Source: Phycisphaerales bacterium | Lineage (GTDB): Bacteria; Planctomycetota; Phycisphaerae; Phycisphaerales; UBA1924 | Assembly: GCA_947476675.1 (NCBI GenBank) | Contig: CANJRL010000007.1 | Span: 1-44,537, forward strand | Direction: 5' to 3' | Length of the DNA stretch: 44,537 nucleotides | Part shown: positions 23,719 through 32,654 of the stretch, piece by piece | Numbering within the stretch: position 1 is the stretch's first letter | How the letters are laid out: the number at the start of each line of letters is the position of its first letter | Translations under genes and position numbers: made by a program | The notes under the pieces: model-generated | Seen by the model: only the letters and a program-made list of their open reading frames with translations | The model's database searches: none | Told to the model about the DNA's origin: nothing

Positions 23719-26259
23719 CTACCTGCCGTACCACGCCAGAAGAATGTTCAGGTCCAGGAAATCAACCACCCCGTCGCGGTTGAAGTCCGCGGCACGGATG
23801 TACCCCGGCCCCCCCGCGAACGACCCATAGGCGCTGAGCGCCAGGTTCAGGTCCGTGAAGCCGACGAGCCCGTCGCCGTCCACATCGCCCAGCCGGTTCA
23901 GCGGCGCCGCCGTGTTCACCCGGGTCCGCACCGATGGCGCCGCAGCGTCCACCAGCGACGCCGCGTTGCCCGTCACCAGGTCGACCTGCCCGTCGTTGTC
24001 GACGTCCGCCGCAATCGCGAACGTCGGCTCCTCCCCGGCCCCGATCGCGGGCTGCTCGGTGAGCGAGATCGGCCCGCCCCCCGGGCCCGAGGAATCGTTG
24101 CGGAACACGCGCACCAGCCGGCCCAGGTCCCGGTCTCGTGCAAGCACCGCGAGATCCGCCGTGCCGGTCGAGTCAAAGTCGCCCGCGGTCAGCGCAAGAC
24201 CCTCGGCTCCCACAGCAAACAGCGCCGCCGGGGCGAAGCCCTGCGCACCCCTCCCGCCCGCGTTGCGAAGCACGGCCAGCACGCCCCCGTCGATCTCGCC
24301 CGACCCGAGAGCCGCGATCTCCGGGAGGCCGTCGCCGTTGAGGTCGCGGACGATGACCGCGACCGGCGCCCCGACCACGGGGAAGCGGGTCCATGGCCCG
24401 AACCCGACGCTCCGGCCCCCCTCGGCATCCGTGATGGTGAGGTTGTTCAGCACCCCGATCGCAGGCCCGGAGGTGGAGTTGCTGGCGCCGACAACGATGT
24501 CGATGTCCTTGTCATTGTCAACATCGCCGGAACTGATGATGGCGGGCCGCGTCCCGGAAGGAAGAACCAGGGTCTGCCCAGGCCCGAACAAGCCCGACCC
24601 CGTGTTGAGCAGCAGCGTCAGCGTCCCGTCGTCGCGGTTCGCGACCGCGATGTCCGGCCCCGTCGCGCCGTCCAGGTCCGCGACCGTCGCGTCGACCGGA
24701 GCCGCCCCCGTCGGGTAGAGCGTCCTCAGCCCGGGCGGGAACCCGCCCGCCCGGTCGTTGCGGAGCACGCGGACGGCGTTTTCCCCGGTCTCCACGATCA
24801 CGATGTCGTCGAACCCGTCCCCATTCACATCGCGCACCCTCACCGTCGCCGGGTCGCGCCCGATCGTGATCTGCGCCGACGCTGAGAAGCCGTTCCACAC
24901 TCCCTGGGCGTTGACCCCGCCGTTGGTGAGAATGACGAGGGAACCGGGATCCGCCGGCGTCGGCCCGGGCAGGACGAGCACCAGATCGGGGAAGACGTCG
25001 GCGTTGATGCGACCCACCGCCGCGGCGCGGGGGTTGGCCGCGAGCGTGACCACGGTCGGCCCCGCGAAGGCCACGCGGCTGGCGGTGGAGTCGACCACCA
25101 CGTCGACCCCGACAATCGGCGCGGGCGCCGGCTCGAGCCGCAGGAAACGCTGGTCGCCGAATCCGGGGAACGCCGCAACGTCAAACCCCCCGGTGATGGA
25201 CGCCGGTCGCAGGAGCGGGAATCGCGCCCCGACCGCCGGGCTGAACCCGGCCGCGAGGCTCCGCACCCGCAGCCCCCCGCCCAGCCTCGCCTCGCCCGAG
25301 ACCGAGACCGGCGGTGAGGCGCCTCCGGCAAAGTTCTCCAGCGCCAACTCGCCGCCGGGCTGCCAGAGCCGCTGCGCCGAGAGCACGCCACGGTCGACCG
25401 TTGCTCCTCCAGCGCAGTAAACGTACGACCCCACGCCCACGGGCTCCACGCCGCCGATCTGCAAGAGGTCGGAAACGTGTGCTCCCGGTCCGGGAGAGAC
25501 CCACAACTGAGTCGCCGACACGGCCCCGGACACCGACAGCATTCCCCCGGCAGCGACCAGCAACTGAGAGCGCACCTGCATCGCGCCGCCGGCCCCGACA
25601 ACGACCAAAGAAGGCCCGCCGGGATTTGTCCCCCCGATGATCACACCCCCGGGGATCGGCAGCCCGCCCGAAAGCGCGTCCAGCCGGAGCAGACCGCCCG
25701 AACCGATCGTCACCGACCCCTGGTTGACCTGGAGGCCCGACGCCGTCACCGTCGCCGAATTGATCGACATCGTCACGTTAGGGGATGCCGCCTCCGCCGC
25801 GCCGACGACGATGCTGCCAAGGCAGCCAAGGGTCCCGCTCCCGGTCCCGGCTTCGAGCCGGAACGCGCTCGGCGTCGGCGCCCCGCTCTCGCCGACGATC
25901 AGGGAGTCCGGCGTCATCATGAGCGACAGCGTGCCCCCGTTGAGCCTGATGGTCGTGTCTGCGCCCCTCACCTTGACCTGCCCGACCGGCGTCAAGGCGC
26001 CGATCAACAATCCCGCAACGTACACGGGCGACGGACCCCCCGCCGGCGGTCTTCTGAACACGCCGATAAAGTCTGGTGCCGGCGCGAAACCGCCCGGCGA
26101 CCAGAACAACGAGTTCGAAAACACCTGCTCCGCAGGCCCGGGAGGCCCGACCCAGTACCGCTCGATCTGCGGCTGCGCCTGAGCCCCCGCGCAGAGCCCC
26201 GCTGCCGCCATCACGCGGCACGCCGACGCCATCATCCGCCGCGCTCGAAGCCTCGCCAA
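23719..26259 (-). CDS. Secreted FG-GAP repeat protein with dockerin-like C-terminus
   Basis: About 846 aa from TTG 26259, which has GGAGGTGG just upstream; GTG 26271 and ATG 26235 are in-frame alternatives. The signal peptide (RLRARRMMASACRVMAAAGL, then CAGAQA) is basic, then hydrophobic. The N-terminal part (about 25-390) is beta-rich with Gly-rich turns (GGTLSLMMTPDSLIVGESGA). FG-GAP/VCBS repeats follow at about 400-770 (VRDVNGDGFDDIVIV, SGDVDNDKDIDIVVG, VRDLNGDGLPEIAAL, AADVDNDGQVDLVTG). The last 60 residues hold two calcium loops (GDVDGDGLVGFTDLNLALSA and ADFNRDGVVDFLDLNILLAW) and end two residues later, at YGR. The C-terminal half is clearly paralogous to the convergent 1407-aa protein, but the beta-helix is missing. 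It is probably a cell-surface or extracellular-matrix protein. Confidence 0.87.
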   Translation of the reverse strand: MARLRARRMMASACRVMAAAGLCAGAQAQPQIERYWVGPPGPAEQVFSNSLFWSPGGFAPAPDFIGVFRRPPAGGPSPVYVAGLLIGALTPVGQVKVRGADTTIRLNGGTLSLMMTPDSLIVGESGAPTPSAFRLEAGTGSGTLGCLGSIVVGAAEAASPNVTMSINSATVTASGLQVNQGSVTIGSGGLLRLDALSGGLPIPGGVIIGGTNPGGPSLVVVGAGGAMQVRSQLLVAAGGMLSVSGAVSATQLWVSPGPGAHVSDLLQIGGVEPVGVGSYVYCAGGATVDRGVLSAQRLWQPGGELALENFAGGASPPVSVSGEARLGGGLRVRSLAAGFSPAVGARFPLLRPASITGGFDVAAFPGFGDQRFLRLEPAPAPIVGVDVVVDSTASRVAFAGPTVVTLAANPRAAAVGRINADVFPDLVLVLPGPTPADPGSLVILTNGGVNAQGVWNGFSASAQITIGRDPATVRVRDVNGDGFDDIVIVETGENAVRVLRNDRAGGFPPGLRTLYPTGAAPVDATVADLDGATGPDIAVANRDDGTLTLLLNTGSGLFGPGQTLVLPSGTRPAIISSGDVDNDKDIDIVVGASNSTSGPAIGVLNNLTITDAEGGRSVGFGPWTRFPVVGAPVAVIVRDLNGDGLPEIAALGSGEIDGGVLAVLRNAGGRGAQGFAPAALFAVGAEGLALTAGDFDSTGTADLAVLARDRDLGRLVRVFRNDSSGPGGGPISLTEQPAIGAGEEPTFAIAADVDNDGQVDLVTGNAASLVDAAAPSVRTRVNTAAPLNRLGDVDGDGLVGFTDLNLALSAYGSFAGGPGYIRAADFNRDGVVDFLDLNILLAWYGR

Positions 26260-26348
26260 GCCCACCTCCACACCCCCGCGAGGGTGAGACTAGCACGGCG
26301 CCCGGGGGACGCAACAGCGCCCGGGCGAAAAATCGCTCGCGCCCCGGC

Positions 26349-27920
26349 TCAGCCCCTCGGGCCGGCCGCTCGAACCGCGTCGGGCATCTCGAACTTCTTG
26401 TCGTTCTCGCGGAACCTCGCCGCCAGTTCCTTCGCCTTGGCGTCGTACGAGGCCTTGTCCGCCCACGTGTTCCGCGGCCTGAGCACCTCCGAAGGCACCC
26501 CCGGGACCGCCGCGGGGATCTGCAGCCCGAAGATCGGGTCCGCCTCGAACGTCGACTTCGCCAGCGACCCGTCGAGGATCGCGTGCACCATGGCCCGCGT
26601 GTACGGCAGGCTGAACCGCCTGCCCACGCCGTACGCGCCGCCCGACCACCCGGTGTTGAGCAGCCACACGTTCGCGCCGTGCTTCGCGATCTTGTCCGCG
26701 AGCATGTCGGCGTACACCCTTGGAGGACGCGGCAGGAACGGCCCGCCGAAGCACGGCGAAAAGTTCGGCTGCGGCTCGGTCACCCCGGCCTCGGTCCCCG
26801 CGAGTTTCGAGGTGTACCCGTTGATGAAGTAGTACATCGCCTGCTCGCGCGTCAGCCGCGAGACCGGGGGCAGCACGCCGAACGCGTCGGCCGTCAGGAA
26901 CACCACGTTCTTCGGGTGCCCGCCCATCGAGGGCAGCACCGCGTTGGCGATGTGGTCGAGGGGGTACGTCGCCCTTGTGTTCTCCGTGGGCTTGTCCCGG
27001 TCATAGTCCGCGACCCGCGTCTCGGGATCGCACGTCACGTTCTCGAGCACCGAGCCGAAGCGGATCGCGTCCCAGATCAGCGGCTCGCCCTCGCGCGTCA
27101 GCCGGATGCACTTGGCGTAGCACCCGCCCTCGAAGTTGAAAACCCCGCGGTCCGACCAGCCGTGCTCGTCGTCGCCGATCAGCCCGCGCGACGGGTCCGC
27201 CGACAGCGTCGTCTTGCCCGTGCCCGACAGCCCGAAGAACAGCGCCACGTTGCCCGGGTCCCGCGTGTCCACGTTCGCCGAGCAGTGCATCGGGAACACG
27301 CCCACCTCGGGCATGTCGTAGTTCATCGCGTAGAACAGGCTCTTCTTCATCTCCCCGGCGTATTCCGACCCGAGGATGATCACCTTCTTGCGGGTCAGCG
27401 ACTGAGCGATCGCAACCCCGCTCTTGCCCACGCCGATCCGCTCGGCCTCCGCCGCCGTGAGCTTCCGCTTGCCGGCGTTCAGGATCGTCCAGTCCGGCGT
27501 GAACCCGGCCAGCTCCGCCGCCGAGGGCCGCATGAACAGCGTCTTGATGAACAGCGCGTGCCACGCGTGCTCCGTGACCGTGCGCGTCCTCAGCCGGCAC
27601 TTCGGGTCCGCGCCGACGTACCCGTCGGAGACGAACAGCCGCTCGCGCGAGTTGAGGTGCTCGGTCGCGATCGCCTCCAGCGCGTCGAACTGCGCCGCGG
27701 TGATCGGCACGTTCACGTTCCCCCACCAGATCTTCGCGTGCACCTCGGGCGCATCCTCGAGGTACTTGTCCTTCGGGCTCCGCCCGGTCCGGTCGCCCGT
27801 CGCCGCGACCAGCGCGCCGTTCGACGCCAGGAATCCCTCCTTCCGCTCCAGCGCCGCCTCCACGAGTTGCGGAACGGACAGATTGCGGCTGACGTGCTTG
27901 CCGGCGAGGTTGAGGCCCAT
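26349..27920 (-). CDS. pckA: ATP-dependent phosphoenolpyruvate carboxykinase
   Basis: 523 aa from ATG 27920; an in-frame GTG at 27974 would add 18 residues and has no better ribosome site. It converts oxaloacetate and ATP to PEP, CO2 and ADP in gluconeogenesis. Motifs: TGDRTGRSPKDKYL near the N-terminus, the PEPCK signature with P-loop GLSGTGKTTLSADPSRGLIG (about 228-247) followed by DDEHGW, the metal-site segment FPMHCSANV, and ENTRATYPLDHI with the substrate-binding Arg. The ATP-binding P-loop and overall length (about 525) place it in the ATP-dependent class rather than the GTP class. It is a single-gene unit with its own promoter, divergent from tRNA-His. Confidence 0.95.
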   Translation of the reverse strand: MGLNLAGKHVSRNLSVPQLVEAALERKEGFLASNGALVAATGDRTGRSPKDKYLEDAPEVHAKIWWGNVNVPITAAQFDALEAIATEHLNSRERLFVSDGYVGADPKCRLRTRTVTEHAWHALFIKTLFMRPSAAELAGFTPDWTILNAGKRKLTAAEAERIGVGKSGVAIAQSLTRKKVIILGSEYAGEMKKSLFYAMNYDMPEVGVFPMHCSANVDTRDPGNVALFFGLSGTGKTTLSADPSRGLIGDDEHGWSDRGVFNFEGGCYAKCIRLTREGEPLIWDAIRFGSVLENVTCDPETRVADYDRDKPTENTRATYPLDHIANAVLPSMGGHPKNVVFLTADAFGVLPPVSRLTREQAMYYFINGYTSKLAGTEAGVTEPQPNFSPCFGGPFLPRPPRVYADMLADKIAKHGANVWLLNTGWSGGAYGVGRRFSLPYTRAMVHAILDGSLAKSTFEADPIFGLQIPAAVPGVPSEVLRPRNTWADKASYDAKAKELAARFRENDKKFEMPDAVRAAGPRG

Positions 27921-28009
27921 GGCGGAATACGCCCTCGATTGTTCGGGTTCTTTCTGGTCAGCCAAGCCCGGCACTCAGGGCGCCGCCGATCTCGGCACGG
28001 GGGGCGAAA

Positions 28010-28037
28010 AGCATAGCGTCGCTTCATGCTTTCTCAA
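28010..28037 (-). promoter_or_regulatory. Promoter of pckA
   Basis: On the minus strand TTGAGA (28032-28037) and TATGCT (28010-28015) are separated by 16 bp. Transcription would start near 28003, giving an 83-nt leader to ATG 27920 or about 29 nt to GTG 27974. Both boxes are close to sigma-70 consensus. Confidence 0.55.
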
Positions 28038-28065
28038 CCGTCCCAACGACATCCGCCCGGCGTCG

Positions 28066-28095
28066 TTGACGCCCCCACACGCGTCTCCGTACAGT
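28066..28095 (+). promoter_or_regulatory. Promoter of tRNA-His
   Basis: TTGACG (28066-28071) and TACAGT (28090-28095) are separated by 18 bp. The expected start near 28102 is about 8 nt before the tRNA, as is usual for single tRNA genes. It is divergent from and close to the pckA promoter. Confidence 0.6.
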
Positions 28096-28110
28096 CCCCT
28101 CACCGATACG

Positions 28111-28184
28111 GCGGCCGTAGCTCAGCTGGTTAGAGCACCTGGTTGTGGTCCAGGGGGTCGGGGGTTCGAGTCCCCTCGGTCGCC
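28111..28184 (+). tRNA. tRNA-His (anticodon GTG)
   Basis: A full cloverleaf can be drawn. The acceptor stem GCGGCCG pairs with CGGTCGC with one G-U pair; the D arm contains AGCTCAGCTGGTTAGAGC; the anticodon stem CCTGG/CCAGG encloses TTGTGGT with anticodon GTG; the T loop is TTCGAGT. The base before the acceptor stem (28110) is G and the discriminator base (28184) is C, the extra G-1:C73 pair unique to tRNA-His. CCA is not encoded. It is a lone tRNA, with no sign of an integrated element using its 3' end. Confidence 0.97.
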
Positions 28185-28214
28185 CTTTCTTGCTCCGCAT
28201 CGCCCGAGGCGGTG

Positions 28215-29405
28215 TCACGCCCACGTCAGCGTCTCGGGGATCGAGTTCAGGTTCTCGCAGCCCCACGCGCGAGCCACAACCATGTCCTCGATCCGTACGC
28301 CCCCGAGCGACGCGCTGTACAGCCCGGGCTCGATCGTCACGCACTCCCCGTCCACAAGCGCCGGCCCGCCCTCGTCCAGCAGCGGCGGCTCGTGCACATC
28401 CAGCCCCACGCCGTGCCCCGTCCCGTGAACGTACGCGGCCCCGGCCCGCTGCTCGCCCTCGGGCGGCGCGCCCACCAGGTACCCGCGCTCGCGGAACGCC
28501 CCGCACGCCGCCCCGTGCACCGCCTCGCCCGACGCCCCGGCGCGCACCGCGGCGATCGCCGCCTTCTTCGCCGCCGCCACCGCCGAGTGCATCGCCCGAA
28601 CCTCCGGCGGAACCTCGCCGTCCCTCCCGTGCACCACCGTCCGCGTGCAGTCCCCGTAGTACCGCGTCGCGGGGTTCATCGGCCAGATGTCCACGATGAT
28701 CGGCTCGCCCGTGCGCAGGGCCCCGGAGCCCTGCTCGTGGCAGTCGCCGCCCTGCGCCCCGCCCGCGACGATCGCGCCGGTGCACGGCTCCGCGCCCCGG
28801 CGGAGCAGCCACATGTTCGCCTCCGCCCTGACCCGCTCGCTCGTCACCTCCCCCCCATCCCGGCGCAGCGCGCCGCCGGCCCCCGCCTCGCACCCCGCGA
28901 TCCACTCGCACGCGAACCGCACGCACTGCTCCGCCGTCGCCTGCGCCGCCCGCAGCGCCTCGATCTCGCTCTCGCTCTTCGAGCGCCGCTCCAGGACGCC
29001 GAGCGATGGGTCGCACCGCAGCGAGATCCCCACCTCTGCGAACACCGCCGCGAACACCATCGGGAGCGAGCGGTCCGCCCAGACCTCGCGCACCCCGCTC
29101 CTCCGGAAGCACTCCGCCGCCGACTGCGCGATCCGGATCTCGCGGTCGCTCGCCAGCCCATCCGGCGGCGCGAACTCACCGTACCCGCACGTCCTGTCCG
29201 CCACCCGCGCCGCCCGCGCGCGCCCCAGCTCGATCTCGCGGAGGATGAACACCGTCTCGACGCCCCCGCCCGGCTTCGGGATCTCCAGATACGCCGCCGG
29301 GTCGCCCACGACGAACCGGCACCTCCTCAGCAACCAGGGGTTCGACGCCGGAACGCCGCCGAGAACCGTCGCCCGCGGAACTGACGCACTCGGGTCGCTG
29401 GGCAT
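28215..29405 (-). CDS. M24 family metallopeptidase (Xaa-Pro aminopeptidase-like)
   Basis: 396 aa from ATG 29405, only 7 bp after the stop of the upstream oxidoreductase gene. The N-terminal domain (1-165) is the creatinase-like domain; the C-terminal pita-bread domain carries all five metal ligands: Asp in IIVDIWPM, Asp in YYGDCTRTV, His in YVHGTGHGVGLDVHEPP, Glu in VTIEPGLY and Glu in GGVRIEDMVV. Such enzymes release N-terminal residues next to proline in the cytoplasm. The N-terminal domain is divergent, so the exact specificity (Xaa-Pro aminopeptidase or dipeptidase) is open. No signal peptide. Its close spacing to the FAD enzyme suggests one transcript, though the two reactions have no obvious link. 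Confidence 0.88.
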   Translation of the reverse strand: MPSDPSASVPRATVLGGVPASNPWLLRRCRFVVGDPAAYLEIPKPGGGVETVFILREIELGRARAARVADRTCGYGEFAPPDGLASDREIRIAQSAAECFRRSGVREVWADRSLPMVFAAVFAEVGISLRCDPSLGVLERRSKSESEIEALRAAQATAEQCVRFACEWIAGCEAGAGGALRRDGGEVTSERVRAEANMWLLRRGAEPCTGAIVAGGAQGGDCHEQGSGALRTGEPIIVDIWPMNPATRYYGDCTRTVVHGRDGEVPPEVRAMHSAVAAAKKAAIAAVRAGASGEAVHGAACGAFRERGYLVGAPPEGEQRAGAAYVHGTGHGVGLDVHEPPLLDEGGPALVDGECVTIEPGLYSASLGGVRIEDMVVARAWGCENLNSIPETLTWA

Positions 29406-29412
29406 CCCCGCG

Positions 29413-32400
29413 TTATACCCCGGCCGGCTCCCCCGAGAGCAGCGACGCCGCGTACTCCACCGGGTGCACGGCGCCAACCCCCAGCGCGTCCAGGACCTGA
29501 TGGCGGCATGACGTCCCGGGCGCCGCCAGCACCGCGCCGGGATTCGCCCGGACCGCCGGGTACAGCGCGAGCTCCCCGATCGCGTTGCTCAGCCCGAATC
29601 TCCGCTCCGCGAAACCGAACGACCCCGCCATCCCGCAGCACCCCGTGTCCAGCACCGTCAGCCGATCCCCCGCGAGTCGGCGCAGCAGCGCCGCGCTCGA
29701 TTCGGCGCCCCACAGCGCCTTCTGGTGGCAATGCCCGTGCAGCATCACCGGCCCCTTCGGCGCCGCGAACACCGGCCGCGCCGGGTGCCCATCCCAGAAC
29801 TTGCCCAGGAACTCCTCCACCAGCCAAGCCTTCGCCGCCAACCGACGCCGCAGTTCCCGCGGCGCATCCAGCCGCAGGTCCAGCCAGTCATCCTTCATCG
29901 CCGAGAGGCACGAGGGCTCGCACACCACGATCGCCCTCACGCCCTCGTCATCGACGTACCGCTTCAACCGCGCCAGCGCCGCCTCGGCCATCGCCCCGGC
30001 CCGGTCCATCACGCCCGTCGAGATCGCCGCCCGGCCGCAGCACCCGACGGTCGGCATCACCACCTCGTAGCCGAAAGCCTCCAGCAGCACCGCCGCCGCC
30101 GCGCCGACCCCCGGCTCGTTGAAGGCGGTGAAGCAGTCGGCATAGAGGACCACCCTCGGGCGCCCCCCTCCCGCCGCCGCCGCCCGCGCCCGCCTCCACC
30201 GCTTGAACCACCCGTACAGCGACGGCTCGAACCGCGGCAGCGACCGCGCCGGGTGCATGCCCATCACCCGGTTGATCAGCGCCCGCACCGGCGCCAGCGC
30301 GTTCACCGCGTTCGCCAGCCCCGGCGTCAGCGATCCCAGCCAGTTGACCAGCCTGATCTCCGCCGTGATCCGCGCGCTCAGCGGGGGCTCGCCCCTCGCC
30401 TTGAACGTCTGACCCAGGTACTCCGACTTGAGCCGCGCCAGGTCGACATTGCTCGGGCACTCGCTCTTGCACGCCTTGCACGAGAGACACAGGTCCAGCG
30501 TCTCCAGCGTCTCCGCGTCCCCCCACGCCGGACCTCGCCCCTGCGCACCGTCACCCAGTTGACCCGAGATCGCCAGCCTCAGCGCGTTCGCCCGCCCCCG
30601 CGTCGTGTGCCGCTCGTCCTGCAGCGCCATGTACGAAGGGCACATCGTCCCCCCCTGGCGCTTGCGGCACACACCCGCCCCGTTGCACATCTCCACCGCG
30701 CCCTCGAACCCGTGCAAGTCGGCGTACTCGTAGTACGTCCCCACCGCCGGCACGCGAACCTCGGTCGCCGGATGCTCGCGACCGTGCGCCCCCTCCCCAG
30801 GGTCGACCCGCAGCCTCGCCGTGATGCTCGCGACCGGCCCCGGCTCGACCACCATCCCGGGATTCATCAGGTTCAGCGGGTCGAAGATCGCCTTCACCTC
30901 GCGGAACGCCCGCATCAACTCCGGGCCGTAGAACCGCTCCAGCAGGGGCCCGCGCACCCGCCCGTCGCCGTGCTCGCCCGACATCACCCCGCCCAGCGAC
31001 CGCGCCAACTCCGCCGTCTCCACCGCGATCTCGCGGAGCAGCGCCCTGTCGCCGGCGTCCTTGATCGAGAGCAGAGGCCGCACGTGCAGCACGCCCACCG
31101 ACGCGTGGGCGTAGAACGCCCCCCGCGTGCCCCTCCTCTCGAGGTTCGCCCGCACCGCGCGCACAAACTCCCCCAGCCGCTCCACCGGGATGGCGTTGTC
31201 CTCGATGAACGTGATCGGCTTGCGCTCGCCGGGCAGCCCGTGCAGCAGCGGCTCGCCGCTCTGCCGGAGCCGCCACGCCTGCAGCATCTCCCCCGCCCCG
31301 GTGTACGCCGCCATCGCCGCGCCCGGAATCAGCGCCCGCAGCCGCGCGAACTTCTCCTCGATCTCCGCCGGACCGTTCGGCGCGAAGTACTCGACGTACA
31401 GCACCGCGTTCACAACACCCTCGCGGAGCGTCGGCAAGAGTTCCACCTGCTTCCGCGCCACCGCGTTGTCCCGCGCCAGCGAGATCACCAGGTCGTCGAG
31501 CAACTCCACCGCGCTCGGCCCGGTCTCCAGGATCGGCAGCGTCGCCCCGATCGCCTCGTCCAGCGTCCCGAACGCCAGCACCGCCAGCCCCTTGGCTCTC
31601 GGAGAAGGGCGGAGCCGCAGCGTCGCGCCCAGCGTCAGCGCCAGCGTGCCCTCGCTCCCCGCCAACAGGTGCGCCAGGTTCACGTTCTCAACGCCCGAGC
31701 CCCCCGCGTACGCGCCGCGCCCCTCGAGCATCTGCAGCACAAGATCGAGCCCGTACCCCGCGTTGCGCCGGACCGTCCTCGGGTACCGCTCACGGATCAG
31801 CCCCGCGTGCCGCAGGACCACATCCGCGACCCGCTCCGTGACCTCGCGGACCCGGCCGTTCTCTCGCGCCGAGCCCGCCCCCAGAGTCACCCGCTCGCCG
31901 GTCGCCAGCAGCGCATCGACGCTCTCCAGGTTCTCGCTCGTCCGCCCGAACAGGATCGACCGCGCCCCCGCCGCGTTGTTCCCGATGCACCCCCCGATCG
32001 TCGCCTGACGCACCGTCGCCGGGTCGGGCGCGAAGAACAGCCCGGTCCCCCGCCTCGCCAACTCCGCGTTCAGTTCCTCGACGTACACCCCGGGCTCGGC
32101 CCTCACCAGCAGCCGCCCGGGATCCACATCGCCGATCCCGCGGCACCGGGCCGACATGTCGATCACCACCGCACGGTTCACGCACTGACCCGCCAGGCTC
32201 GTCCCGCCTCCGCGGGGCAGCATCGGCAACCCCCGCGCGATGCAGAACCTCGCCGCACGCACCGCGTCCTCCACGCCCGACGGGATCACCACCCCCAGCG
32301 GCTCAACCTGGTACAGCGACGCGTCCGTCGCGTACAGCATCCGGTCGTGAACCCCGAACCGCGCCTCGCCCTCGATCGCGTTCGCCAGGTCCCGCGCCGT

Positions 32401-32496
32401 CGCGTCCCGATCCGCCTCCGACCACCCCCCGGCGGCGCTCGACACCCCCTCGCGATGCGCGCCGGAATGCGGCTGGATGACGGGAAGCGGCGGCAT
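29413..32496 (-). CDS. FAD- and 4Fe-4S-dependent 2-hydroxyacid dehydrogenase (YdiJ/DLD-like)
   Basis: 1027 aa from ATG 32496. It fuses two units: an N-terminal FAD-binding oxidase (PCMH fold) with GLPMLPRGGGTSLAGQ near 89-103 and a C-terminal FAD-oxidase domain with SGEHGDGRVRGPLLERFYG, and, after about residue 590, an iron-sulfur part. The latter has CNGAGVCRK...GTMCPSY, the ferredoxin-type CLSCKACKSECPSNVDL near 672, and two CCG domains (VGCCGRAAIS near 815; HCHQKALWG and DTGCCGMAGSFGF near 950). This single-chain layout is that of the E. coli YdiJ type, reported to oxidise D-2-hydroxyglutarate, and of related D-lactate dehydrogenases. Electrons would go to a quinone or cytochrome. The substrate is inferred from the family only. 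It is upstream of and probably co-transcribed with the M24 gene. Confidence 0.88.
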   Translation of the reverse strand: MPPLPVIQPHSGAHREGVSSAAGGWSEADRDATARDLANAIEGEARFGVHDRMLYATDASLYQVEPLGVVIPSGVEDAVRAARFCIARGLPMLPRGGGTSLAGQCVNRAVVIDMSARCRGIGDVDPGRLLVRAEPGVYVEELNAELARRGTGLFFAPDPATVRQATIGGCIGNNAAGARSILFGRTSENLESVDALLATGERVTLGAGSARENGRVREVTERVADVVLRHAGLIRERYPRTVRRNAGYGLDLVLQMLEGRGAYAGGSGVENVNLAHLLAGSEGTLALTLGATLRLRPSPRAKGLAVLAFGTLDEAIGATLPILETGPSAVELLDDLVISLARDNAVARKQVELLPTLREGVVNAVLYVEYFAPNGPAEIEEKFARLRALIPGAAMAAYTGAGEMLQAWRLRQSGEPLLHGLPGERKPITFIEDNAIPVERLGEFVRAVRANLERRGTRGAFYAHASVGVLHVRPLLSIKDAGDRALLREIAVETAELARSLGGVMSGEHGDGRVRGPLLERFYGPELMRAFREVKAIFDPLNLMNPGMVVEPGPVASITARLRVDPGEGAHGREHPATEVRVPAVGTYYEYADLHGFEGAVEMCNGAGVCRKRQGGTMCPSYMALQDERHTTRGRANALRLAISGQLGDGAQGRGPAWGDAETLETLDLCLSCKACKSECPSNVDLARLKSEYLGQTFKARGEPPLSARITAEIRLVNWLGSLTPGLANAVNALAPVRALINRVMGMHPARSLPRFEPSLYGWFKRWRRARAAAAGGGRPRVVLYADCFTAFNEPGVGAAAAVLLEAFGYEVVMPTVGCCGRAAISTGVMDRAGAMAEAALARLKRYVDDEGVRAIVVCEPSCLSAMKDDWLDLRLDAPRELRRRLAAKAWLVEEFLGKFWDGHPARPVFAAPKGPVMLHGHCHQKALWGAESSAALLRRLAGDRLTVLDTGCCGMAGSFGFAERRFGLSNAIGELALYPAVRANPGAVLAAPGTSCRHQVLDALGVGAVHPVEYAASLLSGEPAGV

Positions 32497-32654
32497 GTGC
32501 GTTGGCAGGCCGACTCTAGCCGCTCGGTTGATGTCCGGGCTTGCGCGCAATTTCTTTCTTTCTCGCCGCAGAACCAACCGCGGGCCACGCGCGTCGGTAC
32601 AGAAGAAGCCGCCCTTCCGGGCCCGCAGCCCCTCCATCGCTCAGGGAGCAAACC

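Noticed and set aside
26272-26348. A T-run and repeated CCCGGGCGC after pckA as a terminator
   Set aside because: The TTTTT lies inside a possible loop rather than after a stem, and the repeats are direct; evidence is insufficient.
28110-28214. Integration site or mobile element at tRNA-His
   Set aside because: No integrase gene, no repeat of the tRNA 3' end and normal genes on both sides.
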